A DNA stretch of 64,000 nucleotides from JANQIO01 sp965229625 (GCA_965229625.1 CBDDJJ010000002.1:372001-436000), one strand, 5' to 3'. Positions 15,094-23,906 are shown, numbered from the stretch's first letter. Notes: a model not told the origin generated them from the sequence alone. Translations and numbers: made by a program.

Positions 15094-16314
15094 ATGAAGC
15101 ACAAGCTATCAGCGACCAAGGTCACCAAGACCACCAAGCCCGGCATGTACAACGATGGTGCTGGACTGTATCTGAAGGTAAATGAAGGCGGTTCCAAGAG
15201 CTGGATATTCAAGTGGCGGGACAGGCATACCAGCAAGCTCCGGAACATGGGCTTAGGCTCACTCGATGATGTGTCACTGGCCGGGGCCAGAACGGATGCA
15301 GAAGCCGCCAGACAGAGAGTCCTTGCCGGGGGAGACCCGATTCTAGAACGCCAGCAGCAACGGGCGGAGATGAAGACCAAAGCCTCTGCCATGCTCACCT
15401 TCGATCAGGCAGCGAAGGAATACATCAAAGCCAAGGTGGAACCGGAAGCGAAGAATCCAAAACACGTACAGCAGTGGCGGAACACACTGGCCACCTATGC
15501 GTCACCGAAGCTGGGACATATCCCGATCAATCTGATCAACGATGGACACATACTCTCCGTGCTGGAGCCGATCTGGCACAAGAAGACGGAGACTGCTCAC
15601 AGGGTACTCCAACGCATGGCCCGCATTTTTGATTGGGCAGCCGTCAGGAAGCTACGGACGGATCACAATCCCGCCCAGTGGAGGGGTCACTTAGATACCC
15701 TGCTGCCCTCCCCCCACAAGATCAAGAAAGTTCAGCACATGCCCTCGCTGCCGTACGCAAAGCTATACGACTTCATGCAGGACCTGAGCGAGCGGGAAGG
15801 CAGTGCAGCCCGATGCCTGGAATTCACGATTCTGACGGCAACCCGCACCAGTGAAGCGCTCGGGGCAAGGTGGGAAGAGATTGATATGGAAGGCCGAACG
15901 TGGACCATTCCAGCGGAGCGCATGAAGATTAAGAAAGAGCACCGCGTCCCACTGTCTGATCAAGCCATGAAGATTCTGAAAGGCCAACAAGGGCAACACG
16001 ACACCTATGTATTCCCGAGTGACAGCGGCGGGAAGCTGAGCAACATGGCCATGGAAACGGTGCTGCGACGAATGAAGCGCAAGCCGATTACAGTGCACGG
16101 ATTCCGCTCAACTTTCAGAACGTGGGCCGCAGAGCAAACGTCATTCCCTCACGATGTGTGTGAACAGGCTTTGGCCCACACCATCCAAAACAAAGCAACA
16201 GCCGCATACCACCATTCAGATATGTTAGCCAAGCGCCTGAAGCTGATGGAGGCATGGGCGGGCTACGCACACACGAAACCCAAGGGCCAGGTATTGCAGA
16301 TGGCCTCTGCCTAA
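15094..16314 (+). CDS. int: Tyrosine recombinase (DUF4102-type integrase)
   Basis: A 406-aa P4-like integrase. Residues 1-95 are the DUF4102 arm-binding domain (KPGMYNDGAGLYLKVNEGGSKSWIFKW region), 100-200 the core-binding SAM-like domain, 215-390 the catalytic domain. Catalytic residues: R251 (TATRTSEALGARW), K280 region, H335 and R338 (HGFRSTFR), H362 and Y372 (AAYHHSD). No clear Shine-Dalgarno sequence precedes the ATG; an att-like site ends 5 bp upstream. It catalyses insertion into the tRNA-Ser 3' end and, with AlpA, presumably excision. Typical of tRNA-integrating islands. Confidence 0.95.
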   Translation: MKHKLSATKVTKTTKPGMYNDGAGLYLKVNEGGSKSWIFKWRDRHTSKLRNMGLGSLDDVSLAGARTDAEAARQRVLAGGDPILERQQQRAEMKTKASAMLTFDQAAKEYIKAKVEPEAKNPKHVQQWRNTLATYASPKLGHIPINLINDGHILSVLEPIWHKKTETAHRVLQRMARIFDWAAVRKLRTDHNPAQWRGHLDTLLPSPHKIKKVQHMPSLPYAKLYDFMQDLSEREGSAARCLEFTILTATRTSEALGARWEEIDMEGRTWTIPAERMKIKKEHRVPLSDQAMKILKGQQGQHDTYVFPSDSGGKLSNMAMETVLRRMKRKPITVHGFRSTFRTWAAEQTSFPHDVCEQALAHTIQNKATAAYHHSDMLAKRLKLMEAWAGYAHTKPKGQVLQMASA

Positions 16315-16368
16315 ATCTCTTTTAGATCGTCAAAACCCCTTTATTTATAGTGTTTCGTGGATTTCGTA

Positions 16369-16397
16369 TTGAACCGACTTGTTGACGGCGTTATAGT
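16369..16397 (+). promoter_or_regulatory. Sigma-70 promoter between int and alpA
   Basis: TTGAAC (16369-16374), 17-nt spacer, TATAGT (16392-16397). Predicted start near 16404. Transcripts from it meet a terminator at 16439-16488 before alpA. Confidence 0.7.
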
Positions 16398-16403
16398 TCA
16401 AGA

Positions 16404-16488
16404 GTCGCACTGACGCGCGGCAATACAACTGAAATCAACCCGCCTTAAGGAGATCGTAGCGGTCAACGGTCTTCCGGCGGGTTTTTTT
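16404..16488 (+). ncRNA. Candidate small RNA or attenuated leader of alpA
   Basis: Inferred as the about 85-nt stretch between the promoter at 16369-16397 and a strong intrinsic terminator. No ORF with a start codon is contained in it, although AAGGAGAT occurs at 16446. It could be a stable small RNA of the satellite or a leader that must be read through for alpA expression. Confidence 0.4.
16439..16488 (+). terminator. Intrinsic terminator upstream of alpA
   Basis: CCCGCC (16439-16444) pairs with GGCGGG (16476-16481), followed by seven T (16482-16488). It lies 36 bp before the alpA start. Confidence 0.7.
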
Positions 16489-16524
16489 GTGCCTGCCTGT
16501 AGACCCACAACAATGGAGTCTGCA

Positions 16525-16707
16525 ATGACTGACAGAATCGTTCGAATGCCGGAACTGCTGAAGATCACCGGCTACAGTCGCCCCACGATCTACCGCCTTA
16601 TGTCTGAAGGCGCATTCCCCAAGTCCCTCAAGCTCGGCAAGAACAGCATCGGCTGGAAGCTGTCCACCATCCAAGCCTGGATGGATTCGCTGGAGAGCGC
16701 GGCATAA
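16525..16707 (+). CDS. alpA: AlpA-family DNA-binding regulator
   Basis: A 60-aa protein starting MTDRIVRMPELLKITGYSRPTIYRLMSEGAFPKSLKLG, a textbook AlpA/excisionase-type MerR-like HTH, ending in IQAWMDSLE. GGAG stands 6 nt before this ATG; longer in-frame starts lack one. AlpA proteins act as excisionase or as master activators of P4-like elements and PICIs. It lies between integrase and the replication gene, the standard satellite position. An inverted repeat GCCGCCC/GGGCGGC at 16713-16733 follows, with a T-run only on the minus strand. Confidence 0.9.
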   Translation: MTDRIVRMPELLKITGYSRPTIYRLMSEGAFPKSLKLGKNSIGWKLSTIQAWMDSLESAA

Positions 16708-16812
16708 AAAAAGCCGCCCTTGTTAGGGGCGGCAATTCGACATATTAAGACGGCGATTCCGGAGTGAGAAAAACCGCCAGCGTCACCCAACAGACCATGA
16801 AAGGAGACGAAA

Positions 16813-17724
16813 ATGAGTATACAACAGACGCCCAGCCAGGGCACGAAGAAAACACACGAAACCCCTATTTTTACAGCGTTATCTTGGATTAGAGGTCTTG
16901 ACGATCTAACTAAGACAGAGCGAAACCTGATGTTCACTCTAGCCAGTTATTCCAATCGTAACCATGAAGCGTGGCCCTCTCAGGAGACGCTTGCAGCGGA
17001 CTGCAATTTATCCAAACGCACTGTTATCCGAACTACTCAGTCGCTAGAGCAGAAGGGATATATCCGAATCACACCGATGAAGCGGCAGGGACAGAACGCT
17101 TACAACAAGTACACCTTGCTGTTGACTGAGAATGAGCAAGGTGACATAGCTGTGTCACCTAGCAAGGTGACATTTCTGACAAGCAAGGTGACACAGCTTT
17201 GTCACCCGAAGAGCCATCTAGAAGAGCCAGTTGAAGAGACAATAGAAATATCTGTAGAGAAGAAGGGAAAACCCGAAGGTTTGCAGAAAGAAAACAATGA
17301 AATAGAAAAACAAGAAACAAAGGAAGATGGAACACTTAACTCCTTTGGAGGTAGTAAAGAAGTTTCGTTCGCATTTCCAATCACTGCGAAGTTTCCTCAC
17401 GCCAAACTATCAGCGAAAGCCCGAGTCAGCTTTTGGTGGGAGTGCGTGAAAATGTATCGCCCTGACGCCTACAAACCGGGGAAGCGACTCACGAAGTACG
17501 AGAGCACCGCCCTCGCCGACATGTTTCCGTTTACAGACTCAGACTCTTTGCCGACTCGCAGGATGCTGGAACTGATGGTCCGCGACTGGGACACCGTGTC
17601 CACGAAAGCGAAGGCTGAGAAATGGATATCGACGCCGCCGAAGCATCCTACTCCGACATGGATTCAAAAGAACGCCGCGCACTGTTGGGATTATTTCGAA
17701 GATGCCGCTCACCCACCACATTGA
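16813..17724 (+). CDS. HTH replication-type protein of the satellite
   Basis: A 303-aa protein. Residues about 25-105 are a winged HTH of the phage replication (O/DnaD-like, HTH_36) type: LDDLTKTERNLMFTLASYSNRNHEAWPSQETLAADCNLSKRTVIRTTQSLEQKGYI. Residues about 115-135 contain the duplicated SKVT linker encoded by DNA iterons. A charged linker and a C-terminal domain (AKARVSFWWECVKMYRP..YESTALADMF) follow. This gene is the most AT-rich of the element. By analogy with lambda O, the protein would bind the repeats inside its own gene to start replication. No primase or helicase motif is seen, so helper or host enzymes must supply those. Confidence 0.75.
   Translation: MSIQQTPSQGTKKTHETPIFTALSWIRGLDDLTKTERNLMFTLASYSNRNHEAWPSQETLAADCNLSKRTVIRTTQSLEQKGYIRITPMKRQGQNAYNKYTLLLTENEQGDIAVSPSKVTFLTSKVTQLCHPKSHLEEPVEETIEISVEKKGKPEGLQKENNEIEKQETKEDGTLNSFGGSKEVSFAFPITAKFPHAKLSAKARVSFWWECVKMYRPDAYKPGKRLTKYESTALADMFPFTDSDSLPTRRMLELMVRDWDTVSTKAKAEKWISTPPKHPTPTWIQKNAAHCWDYFEDAAHPPH
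17112..17205. repeat. Iteron-like repeats inside the replication gene (candidate origin)
   Basis: GCAAGGTGACA occurs at 17136-17146, 17162-17172 and 17183-17193 (26 and 21 bp apart), with inverted partial copies CACCTTGCT (17112-17120), GTGTCACC (17152-17159) and TTGTCACCC (17199-17207 area). Such repeats within an O-like gene are where lambdoid origins lie. Confidence 0.6.
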
Positions 17725-17741
17725 AGGTTCGACAATAAGCC

Positions 17742-18068
17742 ATGCACGTGATTAAGCCAGACGAAGACACCACAGGACTGGAACCCTCGGAAGCGGCCAT
17801 GCAAGTCATGGACTTGGACTGCCAGCTCACCCTCCCAGTGCTTCACGGCTACTGGCGGGAATACGTGCGGCTCTTCCGTGAACACATGAGGCGGCGTCCG
17901 ATGAATGGAAGGAAAGCCGCCCATCGGCTAGCCATGCGGAAGTTGGAATCACTGCTGAAGGTCTTCCATGAACCGGAAGAGCAAGCCAAGGCAATACAGG
18001 CTTTGCAATTGATTGCAAATGTCCATGAGGAATCTCCACGTACAGACGTCAACTCACGCTGCAAATGA
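17742..18068 (+). CDS. Hypothetical satellite protein
   Basis: A 108-aa protein starting 17 bp after the replication gene. It is mostly helical and basic in the middle (HGYWREYVRLFREHMRRRPMNGRKAAHRLAMRKLESLL). No known domain recognised. By position before the terminase gene it could be a small terminase subunit or a replication helper. It ends 19 bp before the next start. Confidence 0.6.
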   Translation: MHVIKPDEDTTGLEPSEAAMQVMDLDCQLTLPVLHGYWREYVRLFREHMRRRPMNGRKAAHRLAMRKLESLLKVFHEPEEQAKAIQALQLIANVHEESPRTDVNSRCK

Positions 18069-18087
18069 AGGGAAACGGAGCAAAGCA

Positions 18088-18510
18088 ATGCCATCAAGAT
18101 TAAAGGTCGCGACCACCAAGGAGTTGGGCAAGATGCTGAAGCTGACTCCTACATCAGTATCCGCCAATTACCGAGAAGCCCAGCTCGGGGCACTCGGCAC
18201 TGACCCCAGCATATTCTACTCGTTGCCGAAGGTGGCCAGGATGATCACCAAGACATCACGCTGCAAGGTCTCAGTGGATGACCTCGATGATCTGATCAAG
18301 CGGAAAGAAGCCGTCCGGCTGCTACAGGAAAGCGGCAAGCGTAAAGGACTGGGATCACTGGACTACTGGCGATCACGGCATGTCGGTCCGCGTGTCATCG
18401 TTGTAGGCAAGCATCAATCCCGCTACGTACGATCCGAATTCATGGCGTGGCTGCAAGCCATCGGCCCGACACACTCACGCACCGGAAACGGCGCCAATGC
18501 TCCGCTTTGA
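18088..18510 (+). CDS. DNA-binding-like protein; candidate small terminase
   Basis: A 140-aa protein. I chose the ATG at 18088 (MPSRLKVATTKELGKMLKLTPTSVSANYREA), preceded by GGAG; a longer frame overlaps the previous gene. The N-terminal part has an HTH look, and the C-terminal GPRVIVVGKHQSRYVRSEFMAWLQ resembles the end of excisionase-type winged helices. It lies 60 bp before terL, so a TerS role (recognition of satellite DNA for packaging) is possible. Alternatively it is a transcription regulator of the packaging operon. Confidence 0.6.
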   Translation: MPSRLKVATTKELGKMLKLTPTSVSANYREAQLGALGTDPSIFYSLPKVARMITKTSRCKVSVDDLDDLIKRKEAVRLLQESGKRKGLGSLDYWRSRHVGPRVIVVGKHQSRYVRSEFMAWLQAIGPTHSRTGNGANAPL

Positions 18511-18570
18511 GCGTGGGGCCTGTTGCGTGGGGGTTTAGTTACATTTCTCGCGCTTTAACGAGGTTGACAT

Positions 18571-20091
18571 ATGACGGTTGCGGAAGCCATTAGGGAGCAC
18601 ATTGAGACCAAGCTGAGAGTCCCTACCGGACAGAAAGCTGGTGAGCGTATGCTCCTGTACCCGGCCCAGTGGGAGTGGCTACAAGGCGCATTCCAGCCCG
18701 ATATACAGATGGCGATTCTGTGTATGGCCCGAGGTGGTGGGAAGACCTGCTTTGCCGCTGCCATTGCTCACGCTGGCTTGGTGGGTGTCTGTGATGATCA
18801 GCCACGCAGGGAGATCGTGATTGCAGCGCGGACACTAGAACAGGGACGGATTGCCTACCAGTTTGTGGTGGCATTCATTGAAGGATTACCCCCAGAGGAA
18901 CAGGAGCGGTACACCATCCGAAAAGCTCCCCGGTTGGAGATCACTTACCGGGACCCTGATGGCATAGAGCACACCCTTAAGGTGGCCGCGAGTGATGCCC
19001 GCTCCCAATTGGGTGGCAGCCCTACGCTTGTGATCTTCGATGAGCGGGGTCACTGGGAAATTGAAAAGGGTGATCTTGCAGAGTCCGTCCATGTGACCGG
19101 GGCCATGAAGGTCGGAGGAAGGGTGTTGAGTATTTCCACCTCTTCGGAAAATGACCTTCATACCTTCAGCCGACAGCTTGACGATCCGCCTCTGGGTACA
19201 TTCGTTATGGAGTTCCGCCCTCCCCCGAATCTACCAGCCGACGATCTGGAATCACTGCTGCAAGCCAATCCTGGCTCGGAACATGGGGTAGGAGCATCCC
19301 CTGAAATGCTTGTAAGAAATGCCCAGATCGCCATCAAGCGTGGTGGGAGTGCCCTCACCCAGTTCCGCTGGCTAGTACGCAACGAACGGGTAGCCGATGA
19401 GAACCGCACAGTGGTGCTGACAACGGATCAGTGGCTGGCCTGTGAGGTGACCGAGCTTCCCCCAAAAGAGGGACCTGTAGTGATCGGACTCGACGCGGGA
19501 GAGTCAGCGTCCATGAGCGCGGCGGCTTACTTTTGGCCCGAGACCGGAAGGCTGGAGAGTCACGCATGGTTCCCCAATGAGCCAGACCTACTAAGCCGTG
19601 GCCAGAATGACCGCGTGGGGGATCGCTACAAGCAAATGGCAGAGCGTCAGGAACTGTCCCTGATCGGCCAGCGAACAGTGCCAGTTGCTCAATGGGTTCA
19701 ACAAGTACTAGCCAGAGCGTATGGCCAACCTGTCCACTGTCTTGTAGCGGACAAGTTCAAGAAATCACAGTTTCTGGAAGGTGTCCAGCAAGCCGGAGTC
19801 CATGCGCCTATTGTGTGGCGAAGGTTTGGGTACTACGACGGCAATGAAGACCTTGACCGTTTCCGAACGGCTTGTCTCGATCTGGAAGTGAAGACCCTAC
19901 CAAGCCTACTGATGCGTTCAGCAATTGCTGATTGTGTCGTACAGCGAGATGACAACGGCAACAACAGACTGGCGAAGGGCCGCAGCCTAGGCCGCATCGA
20001 TGCGATAGCGGCGGCCGTGATAGCTGTAGCGGAAGGGAAGCGCCTGTCAGCAAGACCGGCAGCGAGAGCACCCAAGGTGGCATGGGTATGA
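18571..20091 (+). CDS. terL: Terminase large subunit
   Basis: A 506-aa packaging ATPase-nuclease. Walker A is ARGGGKT (53-59), the Q-motif-like QWEWLQGAF precedes it, Walker B is PTLVIFDERGHW (about 150-161), and the coupling-like SSENDLHTF follows. The nuclease part contains VVIGLDAGESASMSAAAYFW (metal-binding Asp, about 306-325) and LVADKFKKSQF. It cuts and pumps DNA into the head, together with the portal encoded downstream. GAGG lies 7 nt before the ATG. Having its own TerL rather than relying on the helper is a mark of the capsid-forming type of satellite. Confidence 0.92.
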   Translation: MTVAEAIREHIETKLRVPTGQKAGERMLLYPAQWEWLQGAFQPDIQMAILCMARGGGKTCFAAAIAHAGLVGVCDDQPRREIVIAARTLEQGRIAYQFVVAFIEGLPPEEQERYTIRKAPRLEITYRDPDGIEHTLKVAASDARSQLGGSPTLVIFDERGHWEIEKGDLAESVHVTGAMKVGGRVLSISTSSENDLHTFSRQLDDPPLGTFVMEFRPPPNLPADDLESLLQANPGSEHGVGASPEMLVRNAQIAIKRGGSALTQFRWLVRNERVADENRTVVLTTDQWLACEVTELPPKEGPVVIGLDAGESASMSAAAYFWPETGRLESHAWFPNEPDLLSRGQNDRVGDRYKQMAERQELSLIGQRTVPVAQWVQQVLARAYGQPVHCLVADKFKKSQFLEGVQQAGVHAPIVWRRFGYYDGNEDLDRFRTACLDLEVKTLPSLLMRSAIADCVVQRDDNGNNRLAKGRSLGRIDAIAAAVIAVAEGKRLSARPAARAPKVAWV

Positions 20092-20384
20092 GCCACAAGG
20101 AGTACTTTCGTCACAGCGCCAAGGTGATCAAGGACCGGCGCTGGCCTGCACTGCGATTGCAGGCACTGAGACGCGATAACTTTGAATGTGTAGACTGCGG
20201 GTCAAAGCACCACCTACAGATTGATCATGTTAAGTCAGTCCGGGACGCCCCTGAACTGGCGTTTGATCTGGAAAATCTAGCGACACGATGTCGCGTTTGT
20301 CACAGCCGCAAGACGCGGTTGGAAGTGTTCGGCCCATTGTCCCCGGAGCGGGAGGCATGGCGAGACTTGGTACTGCAAACGTGA
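20088..20384 (+). CDS. HNH endonuclease of the packaging module
   Basis: A 98-aa protein starting at the ATG that overlaps the terL stop (ATGA). It has the zinc pair CVDCG and CRVCHSRKTR, and the HNH core HHLQIDHVKSV with NLATRC. HNH proteins next to HK97-type terminases are needed for cohesive-end cutting and packaging in several phages and capsid-forming PICIs. Here it lies between terL and the capsid gene. Confidence 0.92.
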   Translation: MSHKEYFRHSAKVIKDRRWPALRLQALRRDNFECVDCGSKHHLQIDHVKSVRDAPELAFDLENLATRCRVCHSRKTRLEVFGPLSPEREAWRDLVLQT

Positions 20385-20393
20385 GGACGTGTC

Positions 20394-21647
20394 ATGTTGG
20401 AATCCGTAAAAATCCAAAAGCGGCAATCTGAGATTCGCCAAGAACTCAGCACACTCGCTGCGAAAGAAACCCCCGATGAAAATGAACTGCGGAGCATGTC
20501 CGATCTGGACAAGGAATACTCCGCCAATGAAACCCGCTACCGGGCGTGTCTGATCGCTGAGGATCAGGAGCGCAAGGAAGCCGGGGAAGAACTGGAAGAG
20601 CGATCAGAGAAAGAGTTCTCCGATTTGATCGCCAGCTTCGAGCTGCGACAGGTCGCACTGGCACTGGATGAAGGCTCTCCCCTCTCCGGCCAAACGGCTG
20701 AGGTAGTGCAGGAGATGCGCAGCCATGGCGGTTACCGTGGGTACCCTGTTCCACTGATGGCATTGGAACAACGTGTGGGAGAAACCATCGCCAGCGGCAC
20801 TCCTGATCCCATCCAGACCAAACCAATCACTGACAGGCTATTCCCGGCCAGCGTCATGGGCCAGATGGGTGCCCAAGTGGTGAACATTCCGATGGGTGAA
20901 GTCGAATACCCAATATGTACTCAAGGTGCCCAGACCGGCTGGGCCACCACAGAGGATGGCGACGTAGCGTCACCGCAAGCCTACCAGACCATTGACCGCG
21001 CACTGGCCCCGGACCATAACCTTGGCTGCCAGATGACGCTGACCCGGAAGACCATGAAGCAATCCGGCAGCGCACTGGAGCAAGCCATCCGCCGTGATAT
21101 GCGTAGTGCTATTGCTCAGGAACTGGATGCGAGAGTGTTTCTTGGCACGGGTGCGGATGGTCAACCGCTGGGCGTGATCCCCGGTGCGGCCACCTACGGC
21201 TTTGCAGAAGCCACGGTGAATGCAGCGGCCACCTATCAAGTGCTGCGCCAGCAGGCAACTCAGTTTTTGATCGCCAATGCCGGTGGCTACAAAAACGTCC
21301 GACTGCTGATGCGGACCGAACTGCTGGATTCGCTGGATGATCAGGTGTACGAAGTCGGCAGCGGCATCACCGATCTGGACCGGCTGGCCAACAAGCTGGG
21401 ATCACTGGTGACCTCCACCAATGCACTGGCAGCGCCCGTAGGCAACCCGGCGGAGTCCACGGCGGTGATGACCACCACAGTGAATGGCGTGGCTCCGTTC
21501 TTCGTCGGCATCTGGGGTGGCGTGGACCTGATCCGCGATCCTTACACCAAGGCCGCATCCGGCCAACTTAAGCTGACGGGTCTGGTCACGGTGGATGTCA
21601 CCGCCAGCCGTAGCGAACAAGTCCGGATCATCAAAGAGCTTCAGTAA
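20394..21647 (+). CDS. HK97-family major capsid protein
   Basis: A 417-aa protein. The first about 110 residues are a charged coiled-coil scaffold (delta-type, ESVKIQKRQSEIRQELSTL onward). The mature part has the HK97 look: QVVNIPMGEVEYPICTQGAQTGWATTEDGDVA, LARVFLGTG-type DARVFLGTGADGQPLGVI, and a C-terminal WGGVDLIRDPYTKAASGQLKLTGLVTVDV. The delta domain would be removed by the protease encoded next. GAGG precedes the ATG. The stop overlaps the protease start (TAATG). Confidence 0.92.
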   Translation: MLESVKIQKRQSEIRQELSTLAAKETPDENELRSMSDLDKEYSANETRYRACLIAEDQERKEAGEELEERSEKEFSDLIASFELRQVALALDEGSPLSGQTAEVVQEMRSHGGYRGYPVPLMALEQRVGETIASGTPDPIQTKPITDRLFPASVMGQMGAQVVNIPMGEVEYPICTQGAQTGWATTEDGDVASPQAYQTIDRALAPDHNLGCQMTLTRKTMKQSGSALEQAIRRDMRSAIAQELDARVFLGTGADGQPLGVIPGAATYGFAEATVNAAATYQVLRQQATQFLIANAGGYKNVRLLMRTELLDSLDDQVYEVGSGITDLDRLANKLGSLVTSTNALAAPVGNPAESTAVMTTTVNGVAPFFVGIWGGVDLIRDPYTKAASGQLKLTGLVTVDVTASRSEQVRIIKELQ

Positions 21648-22252
21648 TGCTGTTTGGTGGCACGGACGGTGAGCTAGAGATTCGCCGAGCCGGGAAGCAA
21701 ACACGCATAAGCGGGAGCTTCCCTTATAACTCGAAGGCGACGCTTAGCGACGGTGGACGCACCGGGCGACCCCGTAAGGAACGCTTCAAGTCAGGGGCGT
21801 TCCGTTACTCTGTGGAGAGCCGGACGCAGGAAATCCACATTCTGGTGGGCCATGACTTCGGCAAGCCACTGGCCAGCAAGTTGTCAGGCTCACTTGATCT
21901 GCGGGATACCGCTGCCGCCCTTACCTTCACTGCCACGCTTTCAGATGCTGTGCTGAATACCAGCCATGGGCGGGATGCCATGGCCATGCTGGAGGCGGGT
22001 TTAATTGGTGGAATTTCTCCGGGCTTCAGAATCCCGCCACAGCGGACCGTGCCCAATGCGGAGACGGTGGAAGATGAAGACCCCGAGGAAGGCCAAGCGA
22101 TCATCCGGACAGTGAATGACGCGATCCTGTTTGAGCTGTCACTGGTCACTCGCCCTGCGTATCCGGAAACACAGGTAGAGCAACGCAATTGGACCTTGAG
22201 TGAACTTAATTGCAATCCGGTTTGCAATCCAAGGTACCGCTGGAGGCTGTGA
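21647..22252 (+). CDS. HK97-type prohead protease
   Basis: A 201-aa serine protease. Catalytic signs: His in ILVGHDFGKPLA (about residue 69) and the GGISPGFRIP strand (about 120-128), where the family has the Ser-containing S-x-GF motif. LFELSLVTRPAYPETQV is a typical family C-terminal block. It processes the capsid scaffold. Here it follows the capsid gene, the reverse of the common protease-capsid order. Confidence 0.88.
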   Translation: MLFGGTDGELEIRRAGKQTRISGSFPYNSKATLSDGGRTGRPRKERFKSGAFRYSVESRTQEIHILVGHDFGKPLASKLSGSLDLRDTAAALTFTATLSDAVLNTSHGRDAMAMLEAGLIGGISPGFRIPPQRTVPNAETVEDEDPEEGQAIIRTVNDAILFELSLVTRPAYPETQVEQRNWTLSELNCNPVCNPRYRWRL

Positions 22253-22851
22253 TGGAATTGCTGCGATTCGAAGAGGCGGAGCCGGATGTCTATCCGACGC
22301 TGACCTTTCAACCCAGCCCAGAGTCTTACCCTGAGTACCACGAGTCTGAGGAACCCTATGATCCCCAGCCCGTGCAACTGGTGGCGGCGTACTGGCGGCG
22401 GATTGAATTGTGGATCGACCGGCGATGGACGCCACGTCAGTGCGTGTGGACTGTGCGGGGACCGGGCAACTGGAAGCCCCACCTCTCCCCGGTTTCCAAC
22501 ATCGTAATCGATGAGTGGGACGAGACCGGCTATGTGTGGAATGCCAGCACATTGAATCCCAGCCCATTGGGCGGGTATGAACTTCCCTTTCGGGGGACCT
22601 ACCGCATCACCGCCACTGTGGGTGGTACCACTGAACCCGTACCAGAGCCCGTGGTGATGGCCTACCTGCGATTGAAAGCCTACTACGAAGACGGCAGAAG
22701 CCGTGAAGGTATCGCCGGAGCGGCCAGCGAAACCCTTAACCTTGGGGGCGAGATCGAAGAAACGGTACAGCGCTCACCCAACTGGTTGGCCAAAGCCCTG
22801 CAACACAGTGGCTGTGCCGATCTGCTGCGCCAGTACCGGAGGCCGCATTGA
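22252..22851 (+). CDS. Head-tail connector-like protein
   Basis: A 199-aa protein from the ATG overlapping the protease stop (TGATG), with GGAG 7 nt upstream. It shows LVAAYWRRIELWIDRRWTPRQCVWTVRGPG, then a beta-rich middle and a C-terminal helical part MAYLRLKAYYEDGRSREGIAG, a pattern like gp6/phiE125 gp8-type connector proteins. It would close the portal and offer the binding site for a borrowed tail. Family assignment rests on context and general pattern. Confidence 0.65.
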   Translation: MELLRFEEAEPDVYPTLTFQPSPESYPEYHESEEPYDPQPVQLVAAYWRRIELWIDRRWTPRQCVWTVRGPGNWKPHLSPVSNIVIDEWDETGYVWNASTLNPSPLGGYELPFRGTYRITATVGGTTEPVPEPVVMAYLRLKAYYEDGRSREGIAGAASETLNLGGEIEETVQRSPNWLAKALQHSGCADLLRQYRRPH

Positions 22852-23894
22852 TGTGGCCGTTCAAGCGCAAGGAAAAGCTGGAGACCCGAGCTACAGCCAC
22901 GGGCTTCACGGCATCGATCCTGAGTGCGCGGGAGAGCTACCTTGCGGGCCAGTCAGGACTGGCGGAGCTGACAGCCACGGTGCAAAGCTGTGTGTCCCTC
23001 TGGGAGCACGCCCTGAGTCTGGCTGAGGTGAAGGGCACAGCGCTACTGACAGCGGAACTGCGGGCACTGGCGGCACGTTCACTGGCCCTGAGAGGCGAAT
23101 CCGTCTTCCTGATTGATAACGATCTGATCCCGGTGAGTGATTGGGACCTGCTGACCAAGAACGGGAAGCCCCGTGCGTACCGCATCTCAGTCTCAGAGGC
23201 TGGTGGGGGCACCACGCAAACCGCCCTTGCCTCAGAAGTGCTGCACTTCCGGATTGGCTCAGATGCGGTGGCCCCATGGACAGGGCGCTCTCCCCTCTCC
23301 CGCGCCAATCTGACCGCCCAATGGCTTCATGCGATTGAGTCAGCCTTGGCGGAGGTGTACCAGTCCGCACCGCTGGGCAGTCAGGTATTGCCGTTTCCTG
23401 AATCTCCGGAGACTGATCTGGAGCAGTTAGGCCAGCAGTTCAAGGGTAAGCGTGGGCGACTCCTGCTGCGGGAATCCGTGAATGTCGCAGCGGCGGGGGG
23501 ACCCGTTCCTCAGACAGACTGGCGACCCAGCGACCTCTCCCCAGACCTGTCCAAGAGCATGACGAAAGAGAGCCTAGACGCGGCCACTGGATCAATACTG
23601 GCCGTGTATGGCGTCCTGCCCAGCTTGTTCAATCCGTCCACCACAGGCCCGCTGGTGCGGGAAGCACAGCGCCACCTGGCCCAGTGGATGATGCAGCCCA
23701 TTGCCAACCTGATGGCCGAGGAAACCAGCGCCAAGCTGCTGGAGCCAGTGAGCATCGATGTGATGAAACCCTTGCAAGCGTATGACGCTGGAGGCCGAGC
23801 ACGGGCGGTGACAGCAGTGGTTCAGGCACTAGCGTTGGCCAAGGAAGCCGGGGTGGACCCGGATGAGGCCCTCAAGCTGGTGAACTGGGAATAA
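22851..23894 (+). CDS. HK97-like portal protein
   Basis: A 347-aa portal subunit starting at the ATG overlapping the connector stop (TGATG). Landmarks: SILSARESYLAGQSGLAELTATVQSCVSLWEHALSLAEV, LLTKNGKPRAYRISVSE, VLHFRIGSDAVAPWTGRSPLSR, and GVLPSLFNPSTTGPLVREAQRHLAQWMMQPIANLM, as in HK97-family portals. Dodecamers form the DNA gate of the head. It is the last gene of the rightward packaging operon; no tail gene follows. It is somewhat shorter than phage portals (about 400 aa). Confidence 0.88.
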   Translation: MWPFKRKEKLETRATATGFTASILSARESYLAGQSGLAELTATVQSCVSLWEHALSLAEVKGTALLTAELRALAARSLALRGESVFLIDNDLIPVSDWDLLTKNGKPRAYRISVSEAGGGTTQTALASEVLHFRIGSDAVAPWTGRSPLSRANLTAQWLHAIESALAEVYQSAPLGSQVLPFPESPETDLEQLGQQFKGKRGRLLLRESVNVAAAGGPVPQTDWRPSDLSPDLSKSMTKESLDAATGSILAVYGVLPSLFNPSTTGPLVREAQRHLAQWMMQPIANLMAEETSAKLLEPVSIDVMKPLQAYDAGGRARAVTAVVQALALAKEAGVDPDEALKLVNWE

Positions 23895-23906
23895 ATTCGT
23901 TATGGG

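Noticed and set aside
17136..17193. GCAAGGTGACA repeats as a short CRISPR
   Set aside because: Repeats are only 11 bp, unevenly spaced and lie in a coding sequence; iterons explain them better.
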